Shown: piece by piece, positions 24,594-35,760 of the stretch
How the letters are laid out: each line of letters starts with the position of its first letter
Position numbering within the stretch: position 1 is the first letter of the stretch
Assembly (NCBI GenBank): GCA_009746045.1
Contig: RPFO01000164.1
Span: forward strand, 3,255,874 to 3,315,873
Source of the DNA: Mesostigma viride
Lineage: Eukaryota; Streptophyta; Mesostigmatophyceae; Mesostigmatales; Mesostigmataceae
Length of the DNA: 60,000 nucleotides
Direction: 5' to 3'
Position numbers and translations under genes: made by a program
Notes under the pieces: generated by a model
Database searches by the model: none
What the model saw: the letters and a program-made list of their open reading frames with translations, nothing else
What the model was told of the DNA's origin: nothing

Positions 24594-24696
24594 CGCTGCT
24601 TAATGGTGCTGGTGATATAGGGCATGCCCTGGTACAGGTCCTCATTGCGGACATGAGCAGCATATCCTACTCTGAAAATGGACCCCCATGATGGAT

Positions 24697-25012
24697 GATG
24701 ATGCATTAAGAATAAGCTCAGCCCTGCCTATACAGAGAGTCACTATCTGGTGAGAAGCCATGCCCTAGCTCTTGTATAGCTATGGTGATCTTCCCCCCCT
24801 GGCATGACAGGCTCCCCTTAGTTGGGTTGAGCTCGATCTGAGACTCTGGTGCTGCAGGTGCCCTTGGTGCACCTAGAGCATGCAAGTGTCGTTTACATTC
24901 CCACCCTTGCAGGAAGTAGCTTAGAATGTACCATAGAGAATGTGCCATATGCCCCTTCTCTGGGATATGTGCAACACATACTCCCAACGGAGAACTTTAT
25001 GTTCCTAATTAA
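24697..25012 (+). mobile_element. 5'-truncated 3'-UTR copy of the ORF1-only family, plus strand
   Basis: Its reverse complement matches the 3' UTR of the 17.5-kb element block by block (TGCAAGGGTGGGAATGTAA, CTCTAGGTGCACCA, GGGCATATGGC). It ends with the hairpin CTCC-CAAC-GGAG (24981-24992) and TAAT repeats to 25012. No coding sequence is present. Confidence 0.8.
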
Positions 25013-25260
25013 TTAATCATTGTGCCATTAATTAATTTATTAATTAATTTAACACGTGCTCCCGTTGCAGGGAGTCATGCACGGAGCACCTAAGTGCTTT
25101 CAATCCCTGAGCTAGTGTGGGCAACATGTGCGCAGTAGGAGGGCAGAGACCTCCCCCTTCCCTCATGCACGCCACAGGCATGCCATGCACAGGGTGCTCA
25201 AGCGGACCCGTCTAACTAAACGATCCGGGGCATGCCCTGCACTGTGGGTGCAATATGTCC
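25013..25260 (-). mobile_element. 3'-UTR fragment abutting the previous copy tail to tail
   Basis: TTAA-rich tract (25024-25050), then the CTCCC-GTTGCA-GGGAG hairpin (25059-25074) and the same blocks as at 42.06-42.24 kb (GGGCAGAGACCTCC, AGGCATGCCA, CGATCCGG, GTGGGTGCAATA). It lies in inverted orientation to the copy ending at 25012, so the TTAA tract may have served as a target site. Confidence 0.75.
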
Positions 25261-26050
25261 CGTGTACGTGAGCATTGCATTGCTATGGAGACGTGAGCAA
25301 ACAAGCAGTGCTAGCTAGGCGAGGCGCATAGCTAGCTAGGCTGGCTGATGTCCGTTGGCCAGTATACGTTAGTTGGGCTATGGGCAATTGCATGGCTACG
25401 TTCTACCCTCCACCGTGCACAGACTGAGTCTGGCAAGAATCGGGCTTGTGACATTTAGGCTCTCTTCTGTCACTACCTGTAGTCCAAGCTGTTATGTACG
25501 GTACATGAGTATTATAGGTCTGACCATTCATACGTCAATAATACGTTTGGCCTCATTCATACGTCATTCATACGTCATTCATACGTACAAACCCGCTCCC
25601 TTTCTCAACATGGAGGGCAGTAAAAAAAACAGGCAGGTGGCTGCGGTTAGCTTAGCAATTCAATTGCTAGATGCACAAAATAGCTAAAAATAAATAATTG
25701 CGTGCTCAAGAGCGATAGCTCAGGATGACAACAGCAACAGCACTGTGATAACACAGCCATCCCGGCTGCCTTGCTGCCGTGCGATATCAACGCATGTCCA
25801 TGCTTGGACAGCAGCGCCCAGCAAGCATGGACATCATGCCATAGTACATTCTGCCTGAGCAACATTCCAGGTGCCCCCCCCCAAAATACAAGTTTGAGAA
25901 CACTGGACTCCGCTGCGTATGCAGCCCCCAAGCCCAAAGAAATGAAGAAACCCTGGACATTCCCAAGTGGGAGCGTATTCTAGCCAAGGTCTACCGTTTG
26001 TGGAAATAGTCGAGCATCATCGGCAACAATTGTTCAAAAATGTGGCAACA
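25261..26050. other. No gene seen; 3' flank of the mid-SUN gene
   Basis: No recognisable coding sequence. Three copies of an 11-bp unit (ATTCATACGTC) lie at about 25555-25590. The part next to 26050 is probably the 3' UTR of the minus-strand mid-SUN gene. Confidence 0.5.
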
Positions 26051-29000
26051 TCATGCCAGCCGGTCAAATGCCAGGAAGTAGGTCACTGCGGTCACGCCCG
26101 TTGCCAGCGCCGCCAGCATAAGCAGCAGCTGCCGGGGCTCCACGGCCCAGAATGCCGCTGTGCTTCCCAGCAGCAGCAGGAACGCAGTCAGCAGGGAGGA
26201 TGATACGGCGCCAAAGATAAGCGCCGCGATGACCACCCACCACTGCATCCCACTGCACGGCACACGAGGATGCAAAAATCATGGCGCGGTTTGGAGCAAA
26301 ACATACTTAATACGGAGACTACGCGTGGGTGTGCCTTGGTACAAGTAACATGACAAGATTCCAAGGGACTTCCAATCATGGACGATGGTACCCTGACATC
26401 AGCAGCATCTGCTTGCGCCCGCCACATACCAGGGCATCCACAGCCACACCCATGATAGGCACAATGTGTAGGGGGGCGGCTGCGTTCAGCTTCTTCAGTC
26501 GGTCTGCCTTGTCAGACTCCACCACTGCATCTTTCGCCCTTCTGTGGAGCCCTATGAAGCTAGCCTTGTTTGCCCCACACAGCCGTAAAATACTTATTAC
26601 ACATGTCCGCCAATCGACGGAAAAACCACTTGACATCCCCACCTGCCGCCACAAACACTATTAGCACCATCCTTGTCCCATAAATCAGTATCACAGGTGG
26701 ACAGTGGTACTATCAAGTAGCGAGTTAGTGCCGGCTCGTCACCTACCTTACTACCAGCAGCACCCAAACAAAAACGCCCCCAGCCCCGCCCCTGCCCTCC
26801 CCCGCTTTCTCACCCGAGTGCCTCCAGCTTCTCCTGTATACGCTCGTCCTGCTGCCGCATGCGCGTGCCCACCGCGGCCTCCAGCGCCGCCATCTGGCGC
26901 CCGTGCTCCTCCCGCTGCACCCGCGCCCTCGCCTCGGCGGCTGCCAGCGCCCCTGTGACGTTCTCCAGCCGCGCCCGCGCCTCGTCCAGCTCCCCCGCCA
27001 GGTCATCGATCGCCAGCACAAAGCGGCGGCTCATGTCGCCCAGGTAGCTGTCAAAGAGCGACTGGTTGAGCTCCAGCGACTTGATGCGCTGGACGAACAG
27101 AGAGAAGATGTTGTCCGCGCCGCCTGGCGGCCCGCCATGATGCCCCCCCCACTCACACCCCCACTACTTACGCCCCCGCTGCCACCGCCACCGCCGCCGC
27201 TCGCCACATGCCCACCACTGCTAGCACCCGCGGCACTGCCGCTGGCCCCTCGCCCAACCCCTGTCGCCGCGGGCAGGGGGCCAGGGTGACTCGCCCCCAC
27301 CTCCTCCCCGCCCATAGCTCCCAGCTTGGTGGCGGACACGCTGGCGGCCCCCTTGGCGAGCCCACCCACCGGCAGTTCCCCCTCGGCTTTCCCCCCAACA
27401 GCCGCGGCTGCCTCGTGTGCGCCAGCACCGGTCGCGGCCACAGGACCTCGCTCTGGCCCATCGACCCCAGCTGCCTTCTTGCCAGCGCTGTGCGATGCCG
27501 TGCCGGTCGCCATGGTGACAGATGGTCCACCGTGCACATGCGCGCCATTGGCCGCCGCGACCTTGACCCGGGCGCTCTCGTCCTCGGTCGCCCCATGCTG
27601 CCTAGTGCTGGAATCCGTGCCACTGGCACCCGCAGCCACGGGCGCGTCCAGCCCACCCCTAAACCCCGTCCCAGGCTTGGCAGATGGTGCACTGCCGCTG
27701 CCTACGGCCACCCCGTTGGCGCCGTGCACGTGCGCCCCATCCACTGGCGCGTGCACAGAGGCACCATTCAGGTGCACGCCAGGGGGGGCCGGTGCCGCCC
27801 CAGAGCCCACGCCACCGCTTGCCCCCGCTGGTTCCATGCCGCCGCCACTAGGGTGGGGCGCCGTGCGGTCCGAAGGGAGGGGCTGACGCGGAGGGTTTGC
27901 CGCGGCATGCACAGTAGCAGCCGCCGTGTGGTGACGACTGCTGCTGATGCTTGCACCAGCCACCAGATGCCCATTTTCGCCATGATGGGCCGCACCACCA
28001 GGTGGCACCACGGGACTGCTCGGCTCGCCAGAGGGGTCACCCCCTGCCACCCCTGCCGCCACGTCCCCTTCCGCACGCACCCCCTCCCTGGAACCCTTAT
28101 CGCCATCGCCCACGCAGGCCTCCCCCGGGGCCACCGCGGCGGCTGGCAGGTGAGGCGCGTCCCCATCCCCGCCCGCTTCCTCCCCTTCGAGCGACCCCTC
28201 GCCCGCGGATGCGCGGAAGAAGCGCGGCCAGGGCGTCTTGAACAGCACGCCCTCCGACTCAAAGGTGACCGCGTGGGGCTCCCCCGCCACCTCGCCCTCG
28301 CCCGCGTGCCCGTCCCGTCCTCCGCCCATTACCTGTATATCGCCCCCACGGCAGCCCTCGCCTCCCGCGACGCCCCTCCCGCTCTCATGCACGCCGCTGC
28401 CAGCGTCCGCATCAGCCGCCCCATGCGCGCTCGCCCCCGCTTGCATGCCGGTGGTCCCTGGCGCCTGGGGGCCCATGGCCGCGCTCGAAGGCAGCGCAAC
28501 GTCGGCTGGGACTGTCGCTGTGGCGGTGGCTGCCCCCGGCGCGTGTGCCAGCATCTCGGCCCCGCTGGGCTTGAACTCGGCCACCTTCTCTTTGGCCTCT
28601 TCGAGCTCCTTGCTCATGATCTGCATCTCCTCTTTGAACGACTCGATCGCGTCCACGCCGTACACCTCGATGCCCGACAGCGTGCAGTAGGCCTCGTCGC
28701 CGTAGTGCGAGAGCAGGCGCACGCGCAGGTAGCGCGCCCACGAGGCCTGCGCGGGGGGGATGCGGAAGAGCTGCTTCCCCCGCACCTTGTTGCGCGCGCG
28801 GAACTTGCCGAGGAGGTGCCACGATGAGCTGGTGGGCTCAGGAGCAGAAACCTCCTTGCTCGACCAGACCTGGTGTGTGGGGGGGGCAGCGAGGGTCGAG
28901 ACAGTGGTGTAAGGGGGGGAGGATGAGGATGGGATGATGACAACGAGACGTTGTCCACGAGGGATAGACATGCGTGCCCGACTGGTTGGCGACAAGTCTG

Positions 29001-32000
29001 TCAAACCGTAGCAGAACAACACCATTGGCAGAATGGCCAGAATGCGTAGCCCCGAGATACCTGGACCATCGTACACACACTGTTTCCTCGGCTGAGCCTG
29101 GCTGTCCATTCCCTCCTATCTGCTTGACTTAGCAGCTTGATGTCCCAGTCGTGACAAAACTTCTTATCTCCTCCATTTGCCTCAAGGGCCCCAAGTCATG
29201 CATAACCACTCACGAGCAAACTTCATTACCTAAACGATTTCTTGGCTAACAGGGCCTTATCTCAGCTAGTGGGCAAAAACTTACACCTTATCTCCTCAAC
29301 TCACCTCAAAGTCCTTGGTGGTGGACGAGTAGAACTCGTAGTGAGCAAGCGCGATGGTGTCTACCAGCACCTCATCCGTCAACTCCACCACCAGCCACTT
29401 GTCCGGTGCACTGGCAGTGGGGGGAGTGGTGGTCATGAAAACAGGGGCATCCATAACAAGTGTGCGAGCATGGGAACAACTGACGTCAGCAGGAGAAAAC
29501 ATAACGAATGACCGATGATGTGCCAGCAGACGAGAGAATTATCAGATACATGGTCCAGTCATGTGGACTGAGGGTAAAACAGGCCAGGTATGCGTGCGTA
29601 GCAGTTCTGCGGCAACCGATCACCCCCCTAAGGTAAAAGCCACCCTGTATGGTGAGCTTGCGCACCTGCACGGGTTGTTCATGTAGCGGTCGGGGTCCTC
29701 CTTAAGCACGGCGCTGGCCGACTTGAGCTCCGGGTTGTGGGAGATCACCTGGCCACATGATAGGCGTGGTTACATGACAAGTGTGGTCACAGGACAGGCG
29801 TGGTCATGATACAAGGCAGTGACAGCGATAGAGATGTTTAGGTTGAGGCGATGATGCGACGCGTGCTCCATGTGATGATGTGCGTGCAGGCGTGGCCCGC
29901 ATGAAGGTTGGTGATGGGCGCGCGCATGACCCACATCAGCGACATAGTTTGGAACGATTCCGGATCCCAACACAGGACCTCTTGCATGATTTCGCGGCTA
30001 TACGGGTCTCCTGATCCGAAGGCATCCCAAGCGATAGCCCAACTGCGAAAAAGATTGTAACCGGAGAGAGGTGCAAGTGCGTCTGAAATTCTCCAATATG
30101 AACCATTGGATCGAATCTCACTGCTAGACCCACGGGGGCGAATTTGATTAGGAGTACTACTCAGCGCCCACAGATCCAGGGGGTGAAAGGGATGCAAGAA
30201 GCGTTGCACACGTGGCATGCATGAGCAGGTGCAGGGCAATAACACAGTCCAAATGCAACCAACAAAAAAAAGATTAGGCCTCGGAGTCAAGCAGGGCGAC
30301 CGACTTGGTATGATCAATGCAGAGGAGCGTGCATGGGACCCGGGCGGAGGATGCGGGATGTTAACTAGGCGTTGCGGGCGGAGGCAGTAACATGGGGAGG
30401 CGTGCGACAGAGTGTCATGCAGCGGGGGTCATGCAGCCAGTATCTGTACGAGGCGCCGGAGCCTGATACGAATGTTTGGACAAGAGGTAGATTGTAACAC
30501 CCAGAGAAGGTGCCCAGGGCAAGTTTGTGTTGCTTCCGCCCAAGCTAGCCCAGGTATAGCTCCTGGCGGTCATGCAGGTAAGGTGCACAGCAACATGGTC
30601 CGAGACAGCATGCAGGATTGAAAAGAAAACCGATGCCTCTGACAGGGAGGCGCAAGTGTTCACTGTAGGCAAGCTCACGGAGGCTGTCAAACAAAGGCAC
30701 CCACTACGATGTCACATTTGCAAAAATGTGTACAGCCGGCCCAACAAAATCCAACTATCCACCGCAAGCTGAACGGTGCCAAAGGCTGCGAGCACAACGT
30801 TCACATGAATACCACGACGGATACTGCTTTTGAGCGGAGCCGAAACAAGCATACTTGAACAACAACAGACAAAAGGATCAAAGCCAAACGATGTACTAAA
30901 CACGCTATGCCCCTGATAACTGCGCCTGAACCCTGCTGGCGCACCCAGCCCCACGCAGCACAATCCAGCCACGCCACAGGCATTCTTTGATCCCAACAAC
31001 GCTACTTTATTTGGCATCGCAGTGCCCATTCTACAAGCCTTCCGTGTTTGCTACCACTATCATGCAGACTTATGCTCTCATCTTAACCCATACCTTGGCG
31101 CCAAACCCCGCGGACGCGTAGTTGAAGCGGCCCTCCTTGAGCTTGGCTGCCTCGAGCGCATCCTCGCGGGACAGGCCGGGCTCCGTGACCGCGGTCAGCA
31201 CGGGGACTATCAGCTCCGGAGGCAACGCCTTCTCGGCTGATGATGTTGCCGCAGGCGTCGCAGCGCCCGCAGGTTCCGCGGCGACTGCTGCCTCCTGCGC
31301 CGCATCGCTCGCTGCAGTGGCCACATGTTCGCTGGCCGCTGCCTCCCGGCTTTCCGCTGCTGCCACCGTCACATGCTCCCCGCCGCTGGCCTTGTCGCCG
31401 GCCGTGCTGCTGTCGTGCCTTCCATTGTGCCCTGTGGACGCGCGCACGCCATCGTCCAGCTTTATCGTGCAAGGGTCGGCCTCACCGGACGCTGCCACGT
31501 GGCCATCCGTGCTCATCACCCCCTGCCCCTGGTCCACCTCGCCCTTATTGCCCTCAACGTGGGCACCCAGCGCGTCATGGAAGTGGCCGTTGGCGTGTCC
31601 ATTGGCACCATTGGGCACGCCGGCTGGCGCGGCGGTCGTGGGCGTGGCGCCAGCAGTACATGCTGCGCTGGCCGTCGGCTCCGCTGATGCGGTGGGCTCA
31701 TCCCCGACCCCACTGCCTTGTTTGTTGTGGGATGGCCCGTGGGCGTGGGCGTGGGCTTGGGCTTGGGCGTGGGCATGCGTGTGCACCGGCCGGCTGCCGG
31801 AAGACTCGGTGACGTGATGAGGGTGGTGGTGGTGAGGCGGTATGTGCGTCGGGGTGCCTGCTGGGGGAGGGGTGCCGCCGGGCTTGTGCGCGTGTTGGCT
31901 GGGAGGCATGCACACCAAGCACAGGCAGCAACCATTCACAGCAGCAGGTCCAAGGTGAACGGGGCGACCACGAGTACAAACCTTCAAGGAGTATTCCGCA

Positions 32001-33942
32001 CGAGCAAGTCAATGTATGCGTAATATGTACTGTGTAACATGCAGTAATGTTGCTCACTGTTTCTCTCCAACCACAGGGGCATGTGTTGGAAACAATGCAT
32101 ATGTCACCGGCAGCATGATAGACCATGCGAACCGTCAGGAGTGAAGTGTCAGATGGACGTTGGACCTTCCACAACACACGACCTGTGACAACTGCTAGCC
32201 AAAGCGACGTGCGAGCCTAAGTGGAAAAAGGGCCCTAGGCAGAGAGGAGCAAAAAAGGTAGAACATTCAAGAGGAAGGGGAGCACCCCAAAAGGTACGTT
32301 GTAACAAAAGGAGAAGGGCAGGCAATGGTGAAAGGAAACGAGGCAGGGGGAGATGGAGCGGGAGGCACATCCAAGGATGCAAGCTTGTGCGATGGGATAC
32401 CCCAAGGCCAAAGGCATCTATATGACCCCAACAGCCCCCCCCCCCCCCCCCCCCCCCCCACTCCCCCAGGCCATTGAGGCAAACCTCAATAAGGATGTCT
32501 GCCCACCTAATGACTGGGTCCCAAACACATGGGGGGGTTCACTAGAACAGCCATGCATGGCAGTGATGCCTCACACATAACTTGTCTAGGCCGATGCAGC
32601 ATTCAATGCCAGAAGGAGCAAGGGGGAGAGTCGCGACAACGGGGAAAGGCCGGCTGCCAGCAAGATAGCCACCGGGTGCATTGTACAGCAGTGCCGGCTG
32701 CTCCACCGCACCGCCATCAGAAGCGTGGCGGTGGTTAGCTTTACTGAGACTCTGCGTACATACTGTAATGACGCCATGACCACGATGCTCGCACCCCGAG
32801 CTGATATTCCCATGCTGGCATTACAAGCATGACGACAGTGTCATCTCAACCTACCTTCGTTCTACACTGACAGCCGTCACCGCTCCACCCGCCACTGCGG
32901 CTGCCTTGTCTCCCCCCCCGCTGCCACCAAGGACCCTGGCGGTGACCGTCTTCTTGTAGTCGTCCAACGAGAGCACGCCAAGTGTCTTGCTGCGGGCGCG
33001 GCTGCTGCCGTTCTCCCTCGGCCCCCCGGCATGCGCTGGTTCGAGGGCCACGTGCGGCGCACCCTCCAGCCCAGCATGTGCCCCATTCAACTTACCATCA
33101 TGCTGCCCCGGCCCCGCTCTGACATTGCCGGGGCTGTGATGTGCCGAGGGCGGGGGTTGCTGCTGCGGCAGCGTGCGGGGTTGTGACAGCTCCGCACCGC
33201 ATGCCTGGCGCGTGCAGCTCGTGGTGGCCAGGCCTGACTCCCAATGATAGAAGTCAAGGAGCGCCCAGTTGGGGCAGAGACGCAGCGAGCGAGGGGCATC
33301 GCTGCCGTTGAAGTACTGGTCCTTGTCCCCCGGGTACTGCACGGGGGAGCAGCCGCCGCCAGCATACAGTGGCGTCAAACGATCTGTGCACCCCTGACCG
33401 GCTGGCATGACCGGTTGGTCGTCACAAAGTCCTGGAGAGGGCTGGGCGGCACAGGCGTGCCCGACACCCTGGCCACCACCCAGATTTTCCACATGTGCCC
33501 CTGGAAGGTGGGCATCCAGGGCATGCCCATCGGTGTAGTTTGCGTACTTGGCTGCGTCTTGATCCAAGGGGGAGCCAACGGACAAGCCCTGGGAATGCTC
33601 ACTGTCACAACTACTTTGCGGCACGGGCTGGGCGCCTGGGCTGTCCCTGGTTGCACCCGCTTTGCTCAGACCGGCCTCGTGCCGTGCCGCAAAGATCACG
33701 CCCATCCACCCGGCCAGCCCCAGCACGAGTAAAAAAGCCGGCAATAGCACGGGGCACAGGGAATTTCGTGCTCGCCTGCCAGACCATTGTGGCGGTTTCC
33801 TTCGGTGCAAAGCAACCGCTTGCTCTTCAACCTTGACAATCCTCCCGACCGAGCCAGTCTTACTACCTGGCCGCAAGCCAGGGTTTCGAACGCCACTGGT
33901 GTGGCGAGACTGAACGTGCGCAGAAACGTAGCTTGGCCCCAT
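26051..33942 (-). CDS. Mid-SUN domain membrane protein (SLP1/SUN3-like), 6 exons
   Basis: Exons: 33942-32855, 31898-31094, 29748-29666, 29410-29305, 28869-26814, 26252-26051; all junctions are GT-AG and phase-compatible. Residues about 62-86 form an N-terminal membrane segment. The SUN domain (about 618-772) is split over exons 2-5: FNYASAGFGAK, ASAVLKEDPDRYMNNPC, WLVVELTDEVLVDTIALAHYE, YLRVRLLSHYGDEAYCTLS and IEVYGVDA. A Gly/Ala/His-rich linker follows, then a coil starting ADNIFSLFVQRIKSLELNQS, and two C-terminal membrane segments ending in FLAFDRLA. Plant and fungal mid-SUN proteins sit in the ER and nuclear envelope and act in nuclear shape or membrane-protein folding. The last coil reads in frame only if one base is added at the C8 run 27143-27150, probably an undercall. 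Expected length is about 1,446 residues, larger than the plant proteins because of the linker. Confidence 0.88.
32435..32459 (+). repeat. Run of 25 C in mid-SUN intron 1
   Basis: Pure homopolymer, flanked by A. A similar run of 19 G lies at 14832-14850 in a gatA intron. Both are places where assembly length is unreliable. Confidence 0.95.
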
Positions 33943-34576
33943 TACTGTAAGATGCGAAAAACTTTTCGCCTGCTTTGCTACCTACACGACATACGAAATG
34001 AGCCCCCCGCCTCGGCAGCAATATCCTAAACACGTTGTCAACCATGACTCGGCAAAGCCAGGCCTTTCTGAAAATAATCGATCATTGAGCAGACCACCGA
34101 GTGCTGCAGAATAACTGGGAAACTGCAGTTCAACCGTTCATTGCAACTCGTTTGCGTCATCAAACTGTTAGGAAAAAAGCAGCATCTACGATACCCCCGA
34201 TAATAACCGATATTGCCAGTGTTACAAACTAAGGTTATGCGCCCTTCATAGCGGGAATGCTCACCACAAAAAACGCACGTACGTAGCAGCGCAGTGCCGT
34301 AAGCTCATTGATCCTCGTAAAAGCCGAGCCAGGTATGAAGCGTTCCTTCGATCCACACGCAGCTTATGAGAAACGCTGAACCCCCGTGCACAAACAATGG
34401 GAAAAGTGGCAGGAGCAATCAACCGACAAAACAAGTATTTTACTTCTGGGAGATACCAAGGTAAGCAAACATCGGTCTGCTGCTCGTTTCAAGGGTCGTG
34501 TCCGACGTCAATTATTATTTTGTTCTTGGGTGTGGTCATGTGGTTGTGTGACTGGCAGGCAGCGCGGGACGCACCG

Positions 34577-34688
34577 AAATAAAGCTTCTGATGTGACGAT
34601 TGTATCTCCCGCCAGGCGATCTTGTGCGCAGCGCCGTAGCGGTGTCTGAGCTCCGGGGGTTGACCTCAGATCCCTAAATAAAGCTTCT
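34577..34688 (+). mobile_element. Possible retroposed small RNA with 13-bp direct repeats
   Basis: AAATAAAGCTTCT occurs at 34577-34589 and 34676-34688, flanking 86 bp. The insert has a tRNA D-arm-like stretch (TGCGCAGCGCCGTAGCGG) and a B-box-like stretch (GGGGGTTGACCTCAGATCC), but I could not fold a clean cloverleaf. It could be a tRNA-derived SINE remnant or chance. Confidence 0.35.
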
Positions 34689-35048
34689 AGAGCCGAACGT
34701 TCCGAAGGAATGATACGGAATGATATAAACGTCCTGCCGGGAATAACAACAGCCGCTCGCCGCGTACTGTGCGGGAATCGCGTACTGGCAATATGCATCC
34801 CAACTTCCCAAGTTCAGGCCGAATTGATGGCCTGGACCAGGTCTAGACAAAGAATATCTTCGGAGCTACTGTACGGCACCCATCCACGTGGACAAATTCC
34901 AGGTTTGATTAGCTGACTCTGTTTCGTTCAAGATTCCAAGCATTTGTACGAAGAAGGTAACATTGATGTCATGGCGCGCCTTGGTATCCTGGCGTCCATA
35001 CCTCCAAGCCGTACTTCCCGCCAGCACGCAGCATAAAAAATTAACAAC

Positions 35049-35166
35049 GTGGGCCAGTGACGTCCGGGAGGCGGGCCTGATGATTCCCGTCAGGTATTCC
35101 CGCCTCCCGGACGTCATCTGTAATACATGTACTGTAGTCGTCAGTTGTCACTTGTCACTGGCCCAC
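35049..35166. repeat. Nested inverted repeat
   Basis: Outer arms GTGGGCCAGTGAC (35049-35061) and GTCACTGGCCCAC (35154-35166). Inner perfect 18-bp arms TGACGTCCGGGAGGCGGG (35058-35075) and its complement (35099-35116). The inner arms end in TGACGTC, a bZIP-type core. Confidence 0.9.
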
Positions 35167-35760
35167 ATTATCAATTTTCATAGATCATTAGTTAATGCTG
35201 ATCAGCTGAATACGTTCACTCAGACACTCACAACATCTCTGATTAATCATGGATACCAAAGCACTCGCTAATTCTAAACTAATTGCCAGTACACGACTCA
35301 TGGTCGAAGTCTTTCCAGGGCGTATTTTCTTCACTGCCTGTTTTTACTAATTTGTCGGGCTGCCTCCGTTATTTCGCTGGTTCTGCACGGGTGCGCACCT
35401 GCGTTATGTCGGGGCACTCCAAAATCGCAGAAACCACTATAAAGAATTCACCGTTTTTCTGAAGGGAATAGCGAGTCTCTGTTGGCGCGTTTTCTGCACG
35501 TTTAGAACCCCAATTCACTTAGTACGTTGGGACACGGTTGTGAGCTGGTGGCAGCGTCAACATGTTCGGAGCAGGCAAGTTCTTGTTAACCTGTTACAAT
35601 AGAATGCGCAAATGAGTGCGCATTCCGATGGCACATGCAACTCGCTAGTATGCTATTGCTTGCCCGGCCATGCTAGTTCTTACAGCGGGTGCGCTGGCAC
35701 TTTTGGACAGCGTTTATGTCAGATAAAATATTCGTTCGTGTCATAGTGGACTAAGTTGCC

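Larger units (their letters stand above)
22221..24690 (-). pseudogene. LINE ORF2 C-terminal fragment, interrupted by a complete ORF1-only element
   Basis: Minus-strand coding runs from about 24690 to 24594, is interrupted, and resumes from 22578 to the stop at 22221-22223. The upstream piece ends in TSTIKQR and the downstream piece starts with RLQLVGHLAR, together the 'RRLxxxGHxxR' block typical of the region after the reverse transcriptase in many LINE ORF2 proteins. GGLGLSVIWKK and a basic tail follow. The frame is intact apart from the insertion, so this ORF2 was probably young when hit. Its 5' part is not in the window. Confidence 0.75.
33943..35760. other. Divergent intergenic region
   Basis: Separates the minus-strand mid-SUN gene from the plus-strand TQ/KOW gene and should hold both promoters. 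A TATA-like ACTATAAAG is at 35436-35444. It also holds the direct-repeat-flanked insert at 34577-34688 and the nested inverted repeat at 35049-35166. No coding sequence is recognised. Confidence 0.6.

Noticed and set aside
26376-26654. Possible extra exon of the mid-SUN gene
   Set aside because: The phases of exons ending at 26814 and starting at 26252 match directly, and the intervening frame has neither coil nor membrane pattern.
27124-27171. Short intron (35-48 bp) to explain the mid-SUN frame change
   Set aside because: The strong GTAAGT and GTGAGT donors give the wrong phase and the only phase-compatible one leaves a 35-bp intron; adding one base in the C8 run gives a continuous Gly-rich reading into the coil.
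27208-28827. Plus-strand open frame of 539 codons
   Set aside because: Antisense to the long mid-SUN exon, whose frame has clear SUN-domain similarity; high GC keeps the opposite strand open.
35562-35579. Possible first exon ATGTTCGGAGCAG followed by a GCAAGT donor for the TQ/KOW gene
   Set aside because: Joining it to the acceptor near 35780 gives an immediate stop, and no other acceptor restores the frame.
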